Below, one piece after another: positions 44,933 to 52,992 of a stretch of DNA of 64,000 nt. The notes beneath the pieces are model-generated. The model was not told where the DNA came from. It worked only from the letters and a program-made list of their open reading frames with translations, and searched no databases. A program made the position numbers and the translations under genes. This stretch comes from Nitrospira sp. BO4 (GTDB lineage Bacteria > Nitrospirota > Nitrospiria > Nitrospirales > Nitrospiraceae): positions 186,001 to 250,000 of the forward strand of contig JAMPUU010000012.1 of NCBI GenBank assembly GCA_030144965.1. Reading direction: 5' to 3'. Numbering within the stretch: the first letter of the stretch is position 1; each line of letters opens with the position of its first letter.

Positions 44933-45379
44933 TTAGTTGACCTTGCCGTGAACGTACTGACTGACCAATTCCTCCAGGTCAAGGCCTGATTCGGTATCGC
45001 GAATGGCATCTCCGGGTTTCAGTGGATCTCCACCCCCACCCGGCGAGAGTGCAAGGTACTTTTCTCCGATGATCCCTCTGGTCTTGATCGAGGCGATCGT
45101 ATCGGAATAGAGCTTCGTTCCGTTCTGGACCGCCAGCTTCACCATCGCCCGATCCTCTTTCAAATTAATGGCCTTCACGCGGCCCACCTCGACGCCGGCG
45201 ATTTCCACAGTGGCTCCCGGTTTCAGTCCCGACGCTGAGTTGAACAGGGCATCGACCTCGTACAAATCTCCTCCGATGAGCTCTAATTTCCCCAACTTGA
45301 TCGAGAGATACCCCAGACACACAATCCCGACCAGCACAAACACACCGACGATCAATTCCAGTCTGCTTTTATCCATCAT
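44933..45379 (-). CDS. mlaD: MlaD-like MCE-domain protein
   Basis: 148 aa. An N-terminal membrane anchor (LELIVGVFVLVGIVCLGYLS) is followed by one MCE domain: LFNSASGLKPGATVEIAGVE, 'GRVKAI', 'IKTRGIIGEKYLAL'. The ATG at 45379 follows GGGGAGCC. MlaD forms a hexameric ring that guides lipids through the periplasm. It is nine bases after mlaF. Confidence 0.92.
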   Translation of the reverse strand: MMDKSRLELIVGVFVLVGIVCLGYLSIKLGKLELIGGDLYEVDALFNSASGLKPGATVEIAGVEVGRVKAINLKEDRAMVKLAVQNGTKLYSDTIASIKTRGIIGEKYLALSPGGGGDPLKPGDAIRDTESGLDLEELVSQYVHGKVN

Positions 45380-45388
45380 GGCTCCCCT

Positions 45389-46147
45389 CTAGCCCGCGGA
45401 GACCTCTCTGGTCAGCGGTACCGTCCCGCCGACCGAGATGAATTCTCTGATCTCAGGATCGGTGGTTCGCTGGAATTCAGCTGGCTCGGCCATCGCCGCA
45501 ATCTTCCCTTGTTTCAACATCGCCACGTAATCCGAAATGCCGAATATCTCCGGAATCTGGTGGCTGACCATCACGGCGGTAAATCCGAACTTCCGCTGCA
45601 TACTCGTGATGAGATCATGAATCGATTTGGCCATCAGGGGATCGAGACCCGTTGTCGGCTCATCGAAGAGAATAATCTCCGGCTGCATCACCAGCGCTCG
45701 TGCCAGACCGGCGCGCTTGCGCATCCCCCCGCTTAATTCCGCTGGGAACTTGTGCCCCATCCCTGCCAAGCCCACTTGGTCCAACATCTCCTCGACACGG
45801 CGGGTCACGTCTTGGTCTTTCATCCGGAGTTTTTCCCGGAGAGGAAACGCGACATTCTCAAAAACCGTCAACGAATCGAACAGCGCCGCTCCCTGAAACA
45901 GCATGGCGAACCGCTTACGGACTTCGTTGAGCGCATGGCCGCGAAGCCTCGAAATCTCCACGCCGTCTACCCACACTTCTCCGGAATCCGGCTGGAGCAG
46001 GCCGATCATGTGCTTCAGCAGGACACTCTTCCCTTCCCCGCTTCGGCCGATGATCGTGGTGAGCTTCCCTTCAGGAACCGCGAGATCGACACCCCGCAAG
46101 ACTGCTTGCCCTCCCAAGGTCTTTGTCACACCCACCAGCTTCAGCAT
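45389..46147 (-). CDS. mlaF: MlaF-like ABC transporter ATPase
   Basis: 252 aa from ATG 46147, two bases after the mlaE stop. Walker A is 'IIGRSGEGKSV', the signature 'LSGGMRKRAGLARAL', Walker B 'IILFDEPTTGLDP' and the H-loop 'VMVSHQIPE'. The closest match is the MlaF/Ttg2A lipid ABC importer class. It powers transport through MlaE. Confidence 0.93.
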   Translation of the reverse strand: MLKLVGVTKTLGGQAVLRGVDLAVPEGKLTTIIGRSGEGKSVLLKHMIGLLQPDSGEVWVDGVEISRLRGHALNEVRKRFAMLFQGAALFDSLTVFENVAFPLREKLRMKDQDVTRRVEEMLDQVGLAGMGHKFPAELSGGMRKRAGLARALVMQPEIILFDEPTTGLDPLMAKSIHDLITSMQRKFGFTAVMVSHQIPEIFGISDYVAMLKQGKIAAMAEPAEFQRTTDPEIREFISVGGTVPLTREVSAG

Positions 46148-46149
46148 GG

Positions 46150-46917
46150 TTACAACAGGACCGAGGTCAAAAAATAGTCCCACACGAGAATCAAAACCGA
46201 CGACAATACGACGGCCTCGGTCGTAGCGGTCCCCAGGCCTTCGGCGCTCATTCTCGTGTAAAACCCCTTATAGCAACAAATCCAGCTCACAATCAGCCCA
46301 AAACTGATGGATTTGAGGATGCCGCCATAGATGTCCTTCCACTCCACCGCGGATTCAATGGAATTCCAATACGAGCCGGCATTCACGCCAAGCAGATCCA
46401 CTCCGACCAAATGGCCACCGTAAATTCCGACGACATCGAAGATCGCGACCAGCAGCGGCACACCGATCAAGCCGGCCACAAGTTTCGGAGCGATCAGGTA
46501 TTGGAGCGGATTGATCGCCATGGTGTCGAGCGCATCGATCTGCTCCGTGATCCGCATGATCCCGATTTCCGCCGTCATGGCCGAACCGGCTCTCGCCGTG
46601 ACCATAAGCGCGGCCAACACCGGCCCCAGCTCGCGAATCATGCTGAGCGCCACGGCGGAACCCAACAGCCCTTCGGAGCCGAACTTTCGTAACGTATAGT
46701 ATCCTTGCAGCGCCAGGACCATCCCAGTGAAGGCCGCCGTCAGAACGACGACAAACGTCGATTTATAGCCGATGAAGTGAAGCTGCTTGACGATCTGAAT
46801 GATCCGCAACGGCGGACGGGCCAACCAGGCGAAGGAGGACACCACGAAGATCAGCATCCGGCCCATTTCGGCCACGTATCTGAGCGCCCATCGGCCGATT
46901 GCTTCAGGAAGGTTCAT
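46150..46917 (-). CDS. mlaE: MlaE-like ABC transporter permease
   Basis: 255 aa from ATG 46917; the frame opens upstream, but that part overlaps the hpnG-like gene. Five or six membrane helices carry the MlaE signature 'RELGPVLAALMVTARAGSAM' and 'EIGIMRITEQIDALDTMAIN'. It is the membrane channel of the Mla lipid transporter and starts two bases after the hpnG-like stop, so translation is coupled. Confidence 0.93.
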   Translation of the reverse strand: MNLPEAIGRWALRYVAEMGRMLIFVVSSFAWLARPPLRIIQIVKQLHFIGYKSTFVVVLTAAFTGMVLALQGYYTLRKFGSEGLLGSAVALSMIRELGPVLAALMVTARAGSAMTAEIGIMRITEQIDALDTMAINPLQYLIAPKLVAGLIGVPLLVAIFDVVGIYGGHLVGVDLLGVNAGSYWNSIESAVEWKDIYGGILKSISFGLIVSWICCYKGFYTRMSAEGLGTATTEAVVLSSVLILVWDYFLTSVLL

Positions 46918-46919
46918 GG

Positions 46920-47747
46920 TCACGTCGGTGAGAGTTCTCGCTCTTGCCGCTCCGTTGCCATCGCCGCAGTATAACGCCTGAAAAATGTCGTCAAGGCCTC
47001 TGCTGCGACCGCACTCTGTCGACGAAGCCGGCCAAGACCCAAGAGACTTGAAGGGGCGGCCAAAACAGTACCGAGACCCTTGAGCCATCCAGTGGGCCTG
47101 AGAAACAGATTGAAGTCAAGGGGAAGATCTTCGTCGAGAAGATCGGAAACAGCTCGAATGATCACAAAAGGAACCTGCATGCGCTGCGCGTGAGCGGCCA
47201 AGGCGGAACTTTCCATATCGAGGCCGATTGCTTGCGTGCTTCGCGCAAACTGTTCTTTGTCCGAAGCCCTACCGATGATTCGATCCGTCGAGACAAATCG
47301 TCCAATGTGTGCAGGTGGCACCAGAGTCTCGACAAACGCCAATACGTGATCTCGCTCATCACCCGGCACAGCCGTAACTTGTGACAGCTCCCCACTTGCC
47401 CCTGGTTTACACACGACCTCGCGGCCGACCAGGAGTGCCCCAATATCCGCCGCGACAAGCGCACAGGCAAATCCCGTCGATACCATGAGACTAAAAGGCC
47501 GGCCGTCGATGAGTTGAACGGCGCTTTGCCTCGCCTTCTCCAGACCGACGCCGGTTTGCACAAGCCAATATTCCCGGTCACCGACAGTGTGTACGAAAAC
47601 AGAGTGGCCGGCAATTTGTCGTCCGATGCCAGGAGGAAATGCCGACCGAACGGCTCTCATCTCCCATGGGGTCGCGGCAAAAATGGCAATCCGTTTAGGC
47701 GGCACAGTGTCAGATGAGGGCAGGGGGAGCGAACCGGCGGGGGTCAA
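46920..47747 (-). CDS. hpnG: Nucleoside phosphorylase-like protein, HpnG candidate
   Basis: 275 aa from TTG 47747, overlapping the shc stop codon by four bases; GTG 47705 is an alternative. The fold is PNP_UDP: RIAIFAATPWEMRAV, 'VQTGVGLEKAR', 'LMVSTGFACAL', 'GLDMESSALAAHA', 'IIRAVSDLLDED', with the last Asp likely catalytic. In hopanoid clusters this family removes adenine from adenosylhopane to give ribosylhopane (HpnG). Its place directly after shc supports this. Confidence 0.78.
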   Translation of the reverse strand: MTPAGSLPLPSSDTVPPKRIAIFAATPWEMRAVRSAFPPGIGRQIAGHSVFVHTVGDREYWLVQTGVGLEKARQSAVQLIDGRPFSLMVSTGFACALVAADIGALLVGREVVCKPGASGELSQVTAVPGDERDHVLAFVETLVPPAHIGRFVSTDRIIGRASDKEQFARSTQAIGLDMESSALAAHAQRMQVPFVIIRAVSDLLDEDLPLDFNLFLRPTGWLKGLGTVLAAPSSLLGLGRLRRQSAVAAEALTTFFRRYTAAMATERQERELSPT

Positions 47748-49924
47748 CGCTCGGACCGGTATGAGTCATTTCCTTGCATGTGATGGCGAAGTTCATCGGC
47801 TCGCATCTTCCCGCGAGAACGGAGGTTGCGATACATCGCTAAGGCCCACAACGGGAAGTACTGACAGTACCAATGATACCGAAGATAGAACACTCGCGGA
47901 AACCCGGTCCCTGTATGAGAAATTTCTTCCCACGATCCGTCCTTCATTTGATGACGGAGAAGAAATTGCACTCCGCGCGCCACACTGAAGGAGTCAGTCG
48001 CTCCAGCCGACATCATGGCCATGAGTGCCCATGCTGTTTGCGACGGCGTACTCTCTCCTTGACCATGATGCTCGAGGTCATTGTAAGAAAGGCAGGACTC
48101 TCCCCATCCACCGTCAGAATTCTGTTTCGATTCCAGCCAGGACACAGCCCGCCGAATATAGGGTGCCGAGAGATCTTCACCAATGGCTCTCAGCCCTGCC
48201 AAGACGGACCAGGTTCCATAAATGTAATTGACCCCCCACCGCCCATACCAACTGCCGTCCTCTTCTTGCTCTTTCTTCAGAAAGGCCAGAGCCGGCGCAA
48301 CGGCTGGATGTGTATTGTCATAACCCAAGGCTCCAAGCATCTCCAGACATCGTCCCGCCAGATCGGACGTGCTCGGGTCAAGAAGCGCCTTGTGGTCGGC
48401 AAACGGGATATAATTGAACACGACACGGTTATTGTCCTTATCGTAGGCGCCCCACCCTCCATCGGAACCCTGCATCGCCAGCACCCATCGCATACCGCGG
48501 CGGATGGATTCGTTCAGCTCGCCCTCTCCGGTCGGAATCTTCAATTTTGACAGCGCCATGAGGACCACGGCGGAATCATCGACGTCCGGATACAATTCGT
48601 TTTCAAATTGGAAATACCATCCGCCCGGTTCCGCGTTCGGCGAGGACACAATCCAGTCACCCACCGACTTGGTCTGCCTGGAGATGAGATACCGGCCCGC
48701 TTTTTGGAGCGCCGGGTGATCTTGTGGCAGCCCCGCTTCAACCAGCGCATTGGTGAGCAAGGCGGTATCCCAAATGGGAGAAAAACAAGGCTGAAGATGG
48801 AGGGTAGGAGCAAGCTCACCATCAATCATGGCGGAATCGTAGACTTCCAATTCCTCGATCTCACGAAGCGCCTTGACGACCAGAGGATCATCCGCGCCAT
48901 AGCCCAAGCATTCGAGTGCCATGATGGAATTTGCCATCGCCGGATAAATCGCACCGAGTCCCCCGGACCCTTTGAGATGCTCCAACATCCAACAGGCTGC
49001 TTTATGAAGCGCCTTCTCCCGCAGCACCCGCATGGGCATCCGGTCGTACAGCTTCAACATCGCATCCAGGGCAACAAAGAAATTATGGGGCGTGAACCAC
49101 GCTTGATCTTTGTTAAACGGAGGATATTTCCAATACCTGATCTCCGCTCGCGGGATCGGATAGAGTTCCTCGATACCCTGTTCACGGGGAATTTGGCAGA
49201 CCGGGCGGTGAGCAAAGACTATCAACAATGGAATCAGGACGGCCCGAGACCAATAGGAGATCGCGTAGATACTGAAATAGAACTTCTTCGGCAGCAGCAT
49301 GATCTCGACGGGCATATGGGGAATGCCCTCCCAATCGTACTGATCGAACAACGCCAGCGTGATTTTTGTAAACACGTTGGCTTGGACGACTCCCCCCATG
49401 GCCAAGATTCGTTCTTTCGCCCGAACCATACACGGTTCGTCCGCCGACACACCACTCAACTTAAGGGCAAAATACGCCTTGACGGACGCACTGATTTCAG
49501 TCGGTCCGCCGTAATAAATCGGCCATCCACCGTCGGGTAGTTGCATCGACTTGAGATACCGAACGGCCTTCTCCTCCCGATCGGGGTCCACACGATCGAG
49601 GAATCGACGGAGCATCAAGTATTCGGATGTCAACGTGGTGTCCGCTTCCAGTTCGGCGACCCAGTACCCTTCAGCATGTTGACGGCTCAGGAACCATGAC
49701 TGACTCCGCCGGATCGCGTCATCCACCGCATCAGGCTGGCTGACAGCATGCGCGATGGGACGACGAATAGAAGAAGGATCCAACGAAGGGAGGACAACCG
49801 GCTTGTCGGACACCAACCGAAGCGGAGCCATGGGTGTAAATTCCGTCGCAGGATCGAATCGTCCCTGAACGGTCGAAAGCAGGCTGTCAGAGAGGCGGCT
49901 GAATAACGCCTTTATGATGTTCAT
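47744..49924 (-). CDS. shc: Squalene-hopene cyclase
   Basis: 726 aa. Multiple QW repeats are visible (for example 'MQLPDGGWPIYYG', 'MQGSDGGWGAYDK', 'KQNSDGGWGESC', 'HQMKDGSWEE'). The catalytic acid motif reads DVDD at about 447-450 (DxDD; the next residue is Ser rather than Thr). It converts squalene to hopene in the membrane. The start MNIIKALFSR is preceded by a large intergenic region holding the promoter of the shc-hpnG-mla run. It works with hpnH at 36674. Confidence 0.95.
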   Translation of the reverse strand: MNIIKALFSRLSDSLLSTVQGRFDPATEFTPMAPLRLVSDKPVVLPSLDPSSIRRPIAHAVSQPDAVDDAIRRSQSWFLSRQHAEGYWVAELEADTTLTSEYLMLRRFLDRVDPDREEKAVRYLKSMQLPDGGWPIYYGGPTEISASVKAYFALKLSGVSADEPCMVRAKERILAMGGVVQANVFTKITLALFDQYDWEGIPHMPVEIMLLPKKFYFSIYAISYWSRAVLIPLLIVFAHRPVCQIPREQGIEELYPIPRAEIRYWKYPPFNKDQAWFTPHNFFVALDAMLKLYDRMPMRVLREKALHKAACWMLEHLKGSGGLGAIYPAMANSIMALECLGYGADDPLVVKALREIEELEVYDSAMIDGELAPTLHLQPCFSPIWDTALLTNALVEAGLPQDHPALQKAGRYLISRQTKSVGDWIVSSPNAEPGGWYFQFENELYPDVDDSAVVLMALSKLKIPTGEGELNESIRRGMRWVLAMQGSDGGWGAYDKDNNRVVFNYIPFADHKALLDPSTSDLAGRCLEMLGALGYDNTHPAVAPALAFLKKEQEEDGSWYGRWGVNYIYGTWSVLAGLRAIGEDLSAPYIRRAVSWLESKQNSDGGWGESCLSYNDLEHHGQGESTPSQTAWALMAMMSAGATDSFSVARGVQFLLRHQMKDGSWEEISHTGTGFPRVFYLRYHWYCQYFPLWALAMYRNLRSRGKMRADELRHHMQGNDSYRSER

Positions 49925-50372
49925 GAATCGTTATGATTTGAAAGACAGGGCTGAGGGGGGTGAAAGACCGGCATCTCGCAATGGTCTCCCTCGTGAACAG
50001 CTCCTCTACACTCCCTCGAATGTACCGCAGGCTTATAACAGACGCTGGGAATTGAGTCAAGCAAATGGAGTGAGAAGTGACTGAAGTATATGTATTTTTA
50101 TGGGTGTGTGGATTGCGGACATCCTCTCTCAGCATTTGTAACTGGACATCGCGGGAGTCCACTCCTTCGTTCATTTGTGAGACAGGCCCGAGGTCTTCAG
50201 GGAGACCGCTGTCCTGAAGCTAGTGTTCGCTGGCGAACGTCGCGAATGACTTCGGATCTCTTGTGCGAGCTGGATGCGTTTCGTCCGACGGGGTCTCCCG
50301 TGCCAAGTCAGGTTTTTCTTGGACTGGGATCTCCTGGCTGTTAATGTCACGATGTAAAAGGAGGTGAAGAGC
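49925..50372. other. Divergent promoter region between shc and the GMC cassette
   Basis: About 450 bases. It must carry the leftward shc promoter and the rightward promoter of the 47-aa peptide gene. Short open frames on both strands (for example 50171-50521 minus) lack ribosome binding sites. I could not fix a promoter by eye. Confidence 0.4.
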
Positions 50373-50516
50373 ATGTGTTCTCGCAGAGGATTCTTGATCG
50401 GATTGTTTTTGTTCGCCCAAATGGGGCTGCTCACTCGCATTTTTAACGATCTCCATGGCGAAAGGAGCGGAAAATTCATTAGACAAGGCTGGGTGCTACA
50501 AACAGGAGACGTTTGA
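50373..50516 (+). CDS. 47-aa peptide with twin-arginine-like N-terminus
   Basis: ATG 50373 follows AAAGGAGGTGAAGAG, almost a perfect Shine-Dalgarno sequence. The peptide begins MCSRRGFLIGLFLFAQMGLL, resembling a Tat signal (RRGFLIG plus hydrophobic core). It continues for only about 25 more polar residues. Its TGA overlaps the ATG of the next gene (TGATG), so the two are translationally coupled. It resembles a shortened gamma subunit of FAD-dependent dehydrogenases, and may export or anchor the oxidoreductase. Confidence 0.6.
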   Translation: MCSRRGFLIGLFLFAQMGLLTRIFNDLHGERSGKFIRQGWVLQTGDV

Positions 50517-51955
50517 TGCATGTTGACTTCAGCCTTTCAGTAAACGGCCTACCCAAGACAGCGGATTTTTGTGTTGTGGGATCAGGGCCTGCCGGGATGA
50601 CTCTAGCATTGGAACTTGGAGACTATGGTCGTTCAGTGATTCTCTTAGAGGGAGGCGGACTTCGTCAGAGCGTTGAGTCTCAGGATATTTATAAGGGGGA
50701 TGTGATAGGCGACCCCTACTTCGAGCTTGATTCCGCTCGTTTGCGATATCTGGGAGGAACGAGTGGCCATTGGGGCGGGGAGTGCATACCGTTAGGTGAA
50801 ATTGACTTCCAAAAGAAGCAGGGTTTTGAGAATGCACACTGGCCAATCACAAAGAAAGACTTAGACCCGTTCTTGGCAAAAACGCTCTCTATTCTCGACA
50901 TTCCACCACCACGCGATGAGGTGATATTAGATCGGGAATTCGGCATCAGACAAACTGGCATTTCCTATTCGCAAGTTCGGTTTGGTGAGAAATATCAGGA
51001 GAGACTTAATCTGTCGAAAAACGTGACCTACGTTACGAATGCCAACTTAACGGGATTGAAAACGGATGGACAACGTGTCGTAAGCGCACATGCGACCAAC
51101 TTTTCCGGACAATCCGCCAACATAAGAGCGACACACTTCATTTTGGCAATGGGCGGAATAGAAAACAACCGGATGCTCCTGTGGTGCAATCATCAGGCGA
51201 ATGGAAAACTTGTTGACTCTCGCGCACCGCTAGGTCGTTATTGGATGGAGCACCCCGCTTTCAGGGTCGGGCATGCGCTCGTTGACCTCAAAGTGGTGTC
51301 TGTTCATCACGGGAGGAGCGAGATTGGCTTAACAGATGCAGTAAAACGAAAGTTGTCGACTTTAGATTGCCGAATCATCGTGAGAGGAATGCCGCCTGAA
51401 GGCACACAGGCGCTGCTGAGCGATCTGTTATGCGTTGCGCCGAAAGTTGGCGCCTGGGCCGCATCGCTGGTAGGGAAAAAGCTTGTCTGTGGGCAACACC
51501 TCAGCACGGAATGGGAACAAGAGCCTATCTGGACCAACCATGTGAAGCTGTCCGAAACTAAGCGTGACCGTTTTGGAATTCCGTTGACGGAGCTGCATTG
51601 GAAAAAAACGGATCGCGATCTTGCTACGATACGGCAAACCCTGTCTCATTTTAACGATTATGTGATGGCCAGAAATCTCGGACGTATCAAATTTTTTGAG
51701 TGGGTGTTTGGCAACGGTGGCTTTCCCGATTACCGGGTAACGGGCGATTTTGGCGCTAGTTATCATCACATGGGCGGTACTCGAATGGCGGACACGGTCA
51801 AGAACGGTGTGGTGGATTCAAATTGTCGTGTATTTGGACAAGGCAACCTATATGTCGCTGGTTCATCAGTTTTTCCATCTGGTGGATCGGCTAACCCAAC
51901 CCTCACGATTGTTCAGCTCTCTTTGCGATTGGCAGAACATTTGCGAAATGCCTGA
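50516..51955 (+). CDS. GMC-family FAD-dependent oxidoreductase
   Basis: 479 aa from ATG 50516 (AGGAG upstream). The FAD-binding motif is 'CVVGSGPAGMTLALELG' near residues 19-35, followed by 'SVILLEGGG'. Substrate-side motif is 'YLGGTSGHWGGECIPL', and the C-terminal GMC signature 'YHHMGGTRM' and 'GNLYVAGSSVFPSGGSANPT' contain the catalytic His/Asn region. It oxidises an alcohol or sugar-like substrate. No signal peptide of its own; the coupled 47-aa twin-arginine-like peptide may co-export it. The substrate is unknown. Confidence 0.85.
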   Translation: MHVDFSLSVNGLPKTADFCVVGSGPAGMTLALELGDYGRSVILLEGGGLRQSVESQDIYKGDVIGDPYFELDSARLRYLGGTSGHWGGECIPLGEIDFQKKQGFENAHWPITKKDLDPFLAKTLSILDIPPPRDEVILDREFGIRQTGISYSQVRFGEKYQERLNLSKNVTYVTNANLTGLKTDGQRVVSAHATNFSGQSANIRATHFILAMGGIENNRMLLWCNHQANGKLVDSRAPLGRYWMEHPAFRVGHALVDLKVVSVHHGRSEIGLTDAVKRKLSTLDCRIIVRGMPPEGTQALLSDLLCVAPKVGAWAASLVGKKLVCGQHLSTEWEQEPIWTNHVKLSETKRDRFGIPLTELHWKKTDRDLATIRQTLSHFNDYVMARNLGRIKFFEWVFGNGGFPDYRVTGDFGASYHHMGGTRMADTVKNGVVDSNCRVFGQGNLYVAGSSVFPSGGSANPTLTIVQLSLRLAEHLRNA

Positions 51956-52404
51956 CCTGCCCCGGCTATGATCGTCTTTACCTCTCGTTATGGTGTGGTG
52001 AAGTATGTAATCGCCAATACTTTACTCTTGCCTTCGCGTCATACCGCATCCTACTGAGCGCCTCATCTCTTACCCTCCGCGCGTTGATAGTGCCGATCAT
52101 GCCCCTCTTGTGTTGAACCGGACCAACGGTGAAGCGGCTGTTCTTTACAGCGCAATAGGTACACAGCCTTCCGTCATGTGCTCGAGGCCACGATACGTCA
52201 ACTTGACGGCGTGCTCGCGCATGAGGCTTGAGAAGCGGTGTTCTCTAATACGGACTTCAGATGGCGCAGCCTCACGGATACCAATCGGAGTCACCCGGCT
52301 CTTCCATCGTGACGCCGAAGAGGGAATCGGCGATGCCCATGATCCGCTTATGCTCGATACCAGCAGTATGTGCAAGAAAGGGATTGAGACAAGGAGGAAC
52401 GGGG
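51956..52404. other. Region with a partial duplicate of the smc 3' end
   Basis: No intact gene. Bases 52294-52349 match 53042-53097 (the end of smc) at about 50 of 56 positions, in the same orientation. Read on the minus strand it gives KRIMGIADSLFGVTMEEPG, then the frame diverges from SMC. The minus-strand frame 52145-52444 runs through it in another phase and is probably not a gene. Confidence 0.5.
52294..52349 (-). pseudogene. Fragment duplicating the smc C-terminal coding end
   Basis: A 56-base segment encodes the SMC-like IADSLFGVTMEEPG block, as in 53042-53097, with about six base changes. Sequence on either side shows no SMC similarity. It probably arose from duplication and decay, or from an incoming second smc end. 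Confidence 0.5.
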
Positions 52405-52662
52405 TTATCGCATCAACAGAATCACGAGAACCATGAAGCTCCACAACGTAATGGATAGGCGTAGTCCATTGACAATCCCCGTGGCGGGCCCGAACGGATC
52501 ATCCTCCTGTTCCTCCTGCACCTCGTCGTGCACTCTTCGCAGCGACCCTTGGCCAGCGTTTGCACTGGACATGCACAATCTCTCTAATCGCGCATCGTCG
52601 AGAGCGAGATTGCCGACCGATTGTGGATATGGCCTTCTGCCCTGGGTCCGTGAAGATGCCAT
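52405..52662 (-). CDS. Small protein with C-terminal membrane anchor (85 aa)
   Basis: From ATG 52662, six bases after AAGGAGG. The N-terminal two thirds are polar (TQGRRPYPQSVGNLALDDAR, then a Glu/Asp-rich stretch). The C-terminus is a single membrane helix (LSITLWSFMVLVILLMR), so it is tail-anchored. It lies between the smc fragment and smc. No family is recognised. Confidence 0.5.
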   Translation of the reverse strand: MASSRTQGRRPYPQSVGNLALDDARLERLCMSSANAGQGSLRRVHDEVQEEQEDDPFGPATGIVNGLRLSITLWSFMVLVILLMR

Positions 52663-52992
52663 GATCAACCTCCTTCCCTGCAGACGGTGAAACCAACTTC
52701 ACACTCGCAACAAGGATATCGCAGGCTTCGAGCTTCTCATAATGAAACCGTCTTTCCAGGAGATGCACGGGACGGGAAAGAGGTCGGCACGGGATAGGGA
52801 CACTCCAGCACTTAAACCTGAGTGCGCGTCACTGAATGAACAAAGCACCCGCTTTGGGGAATCACCCGAATCGGAGACGGCCGTTGACATGCATGAAATG
52901 ACCGCCCGATTCGTAAAGGGGTATGGGTGTCTGCCGCGATTCAAGCCCTGAGTGACAATCCAATGATTGCGGCTGGACTGGAGAACGTGCTC
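52663..52992. other. Intergenic region downstream of smc
   Basis: About 330 bases. Open frames on both strands (52742-52951 plus, 52699-52944 minus) lack ribosome binding sites and protein-like sequence. No clear terminator is seen. Confidence 0.35.

Noticed and set aside
48608-49540. 310-codon open frame opposite shc
   Set aside because: Shadow of shc on the other strand; low-complexity and no known motif.
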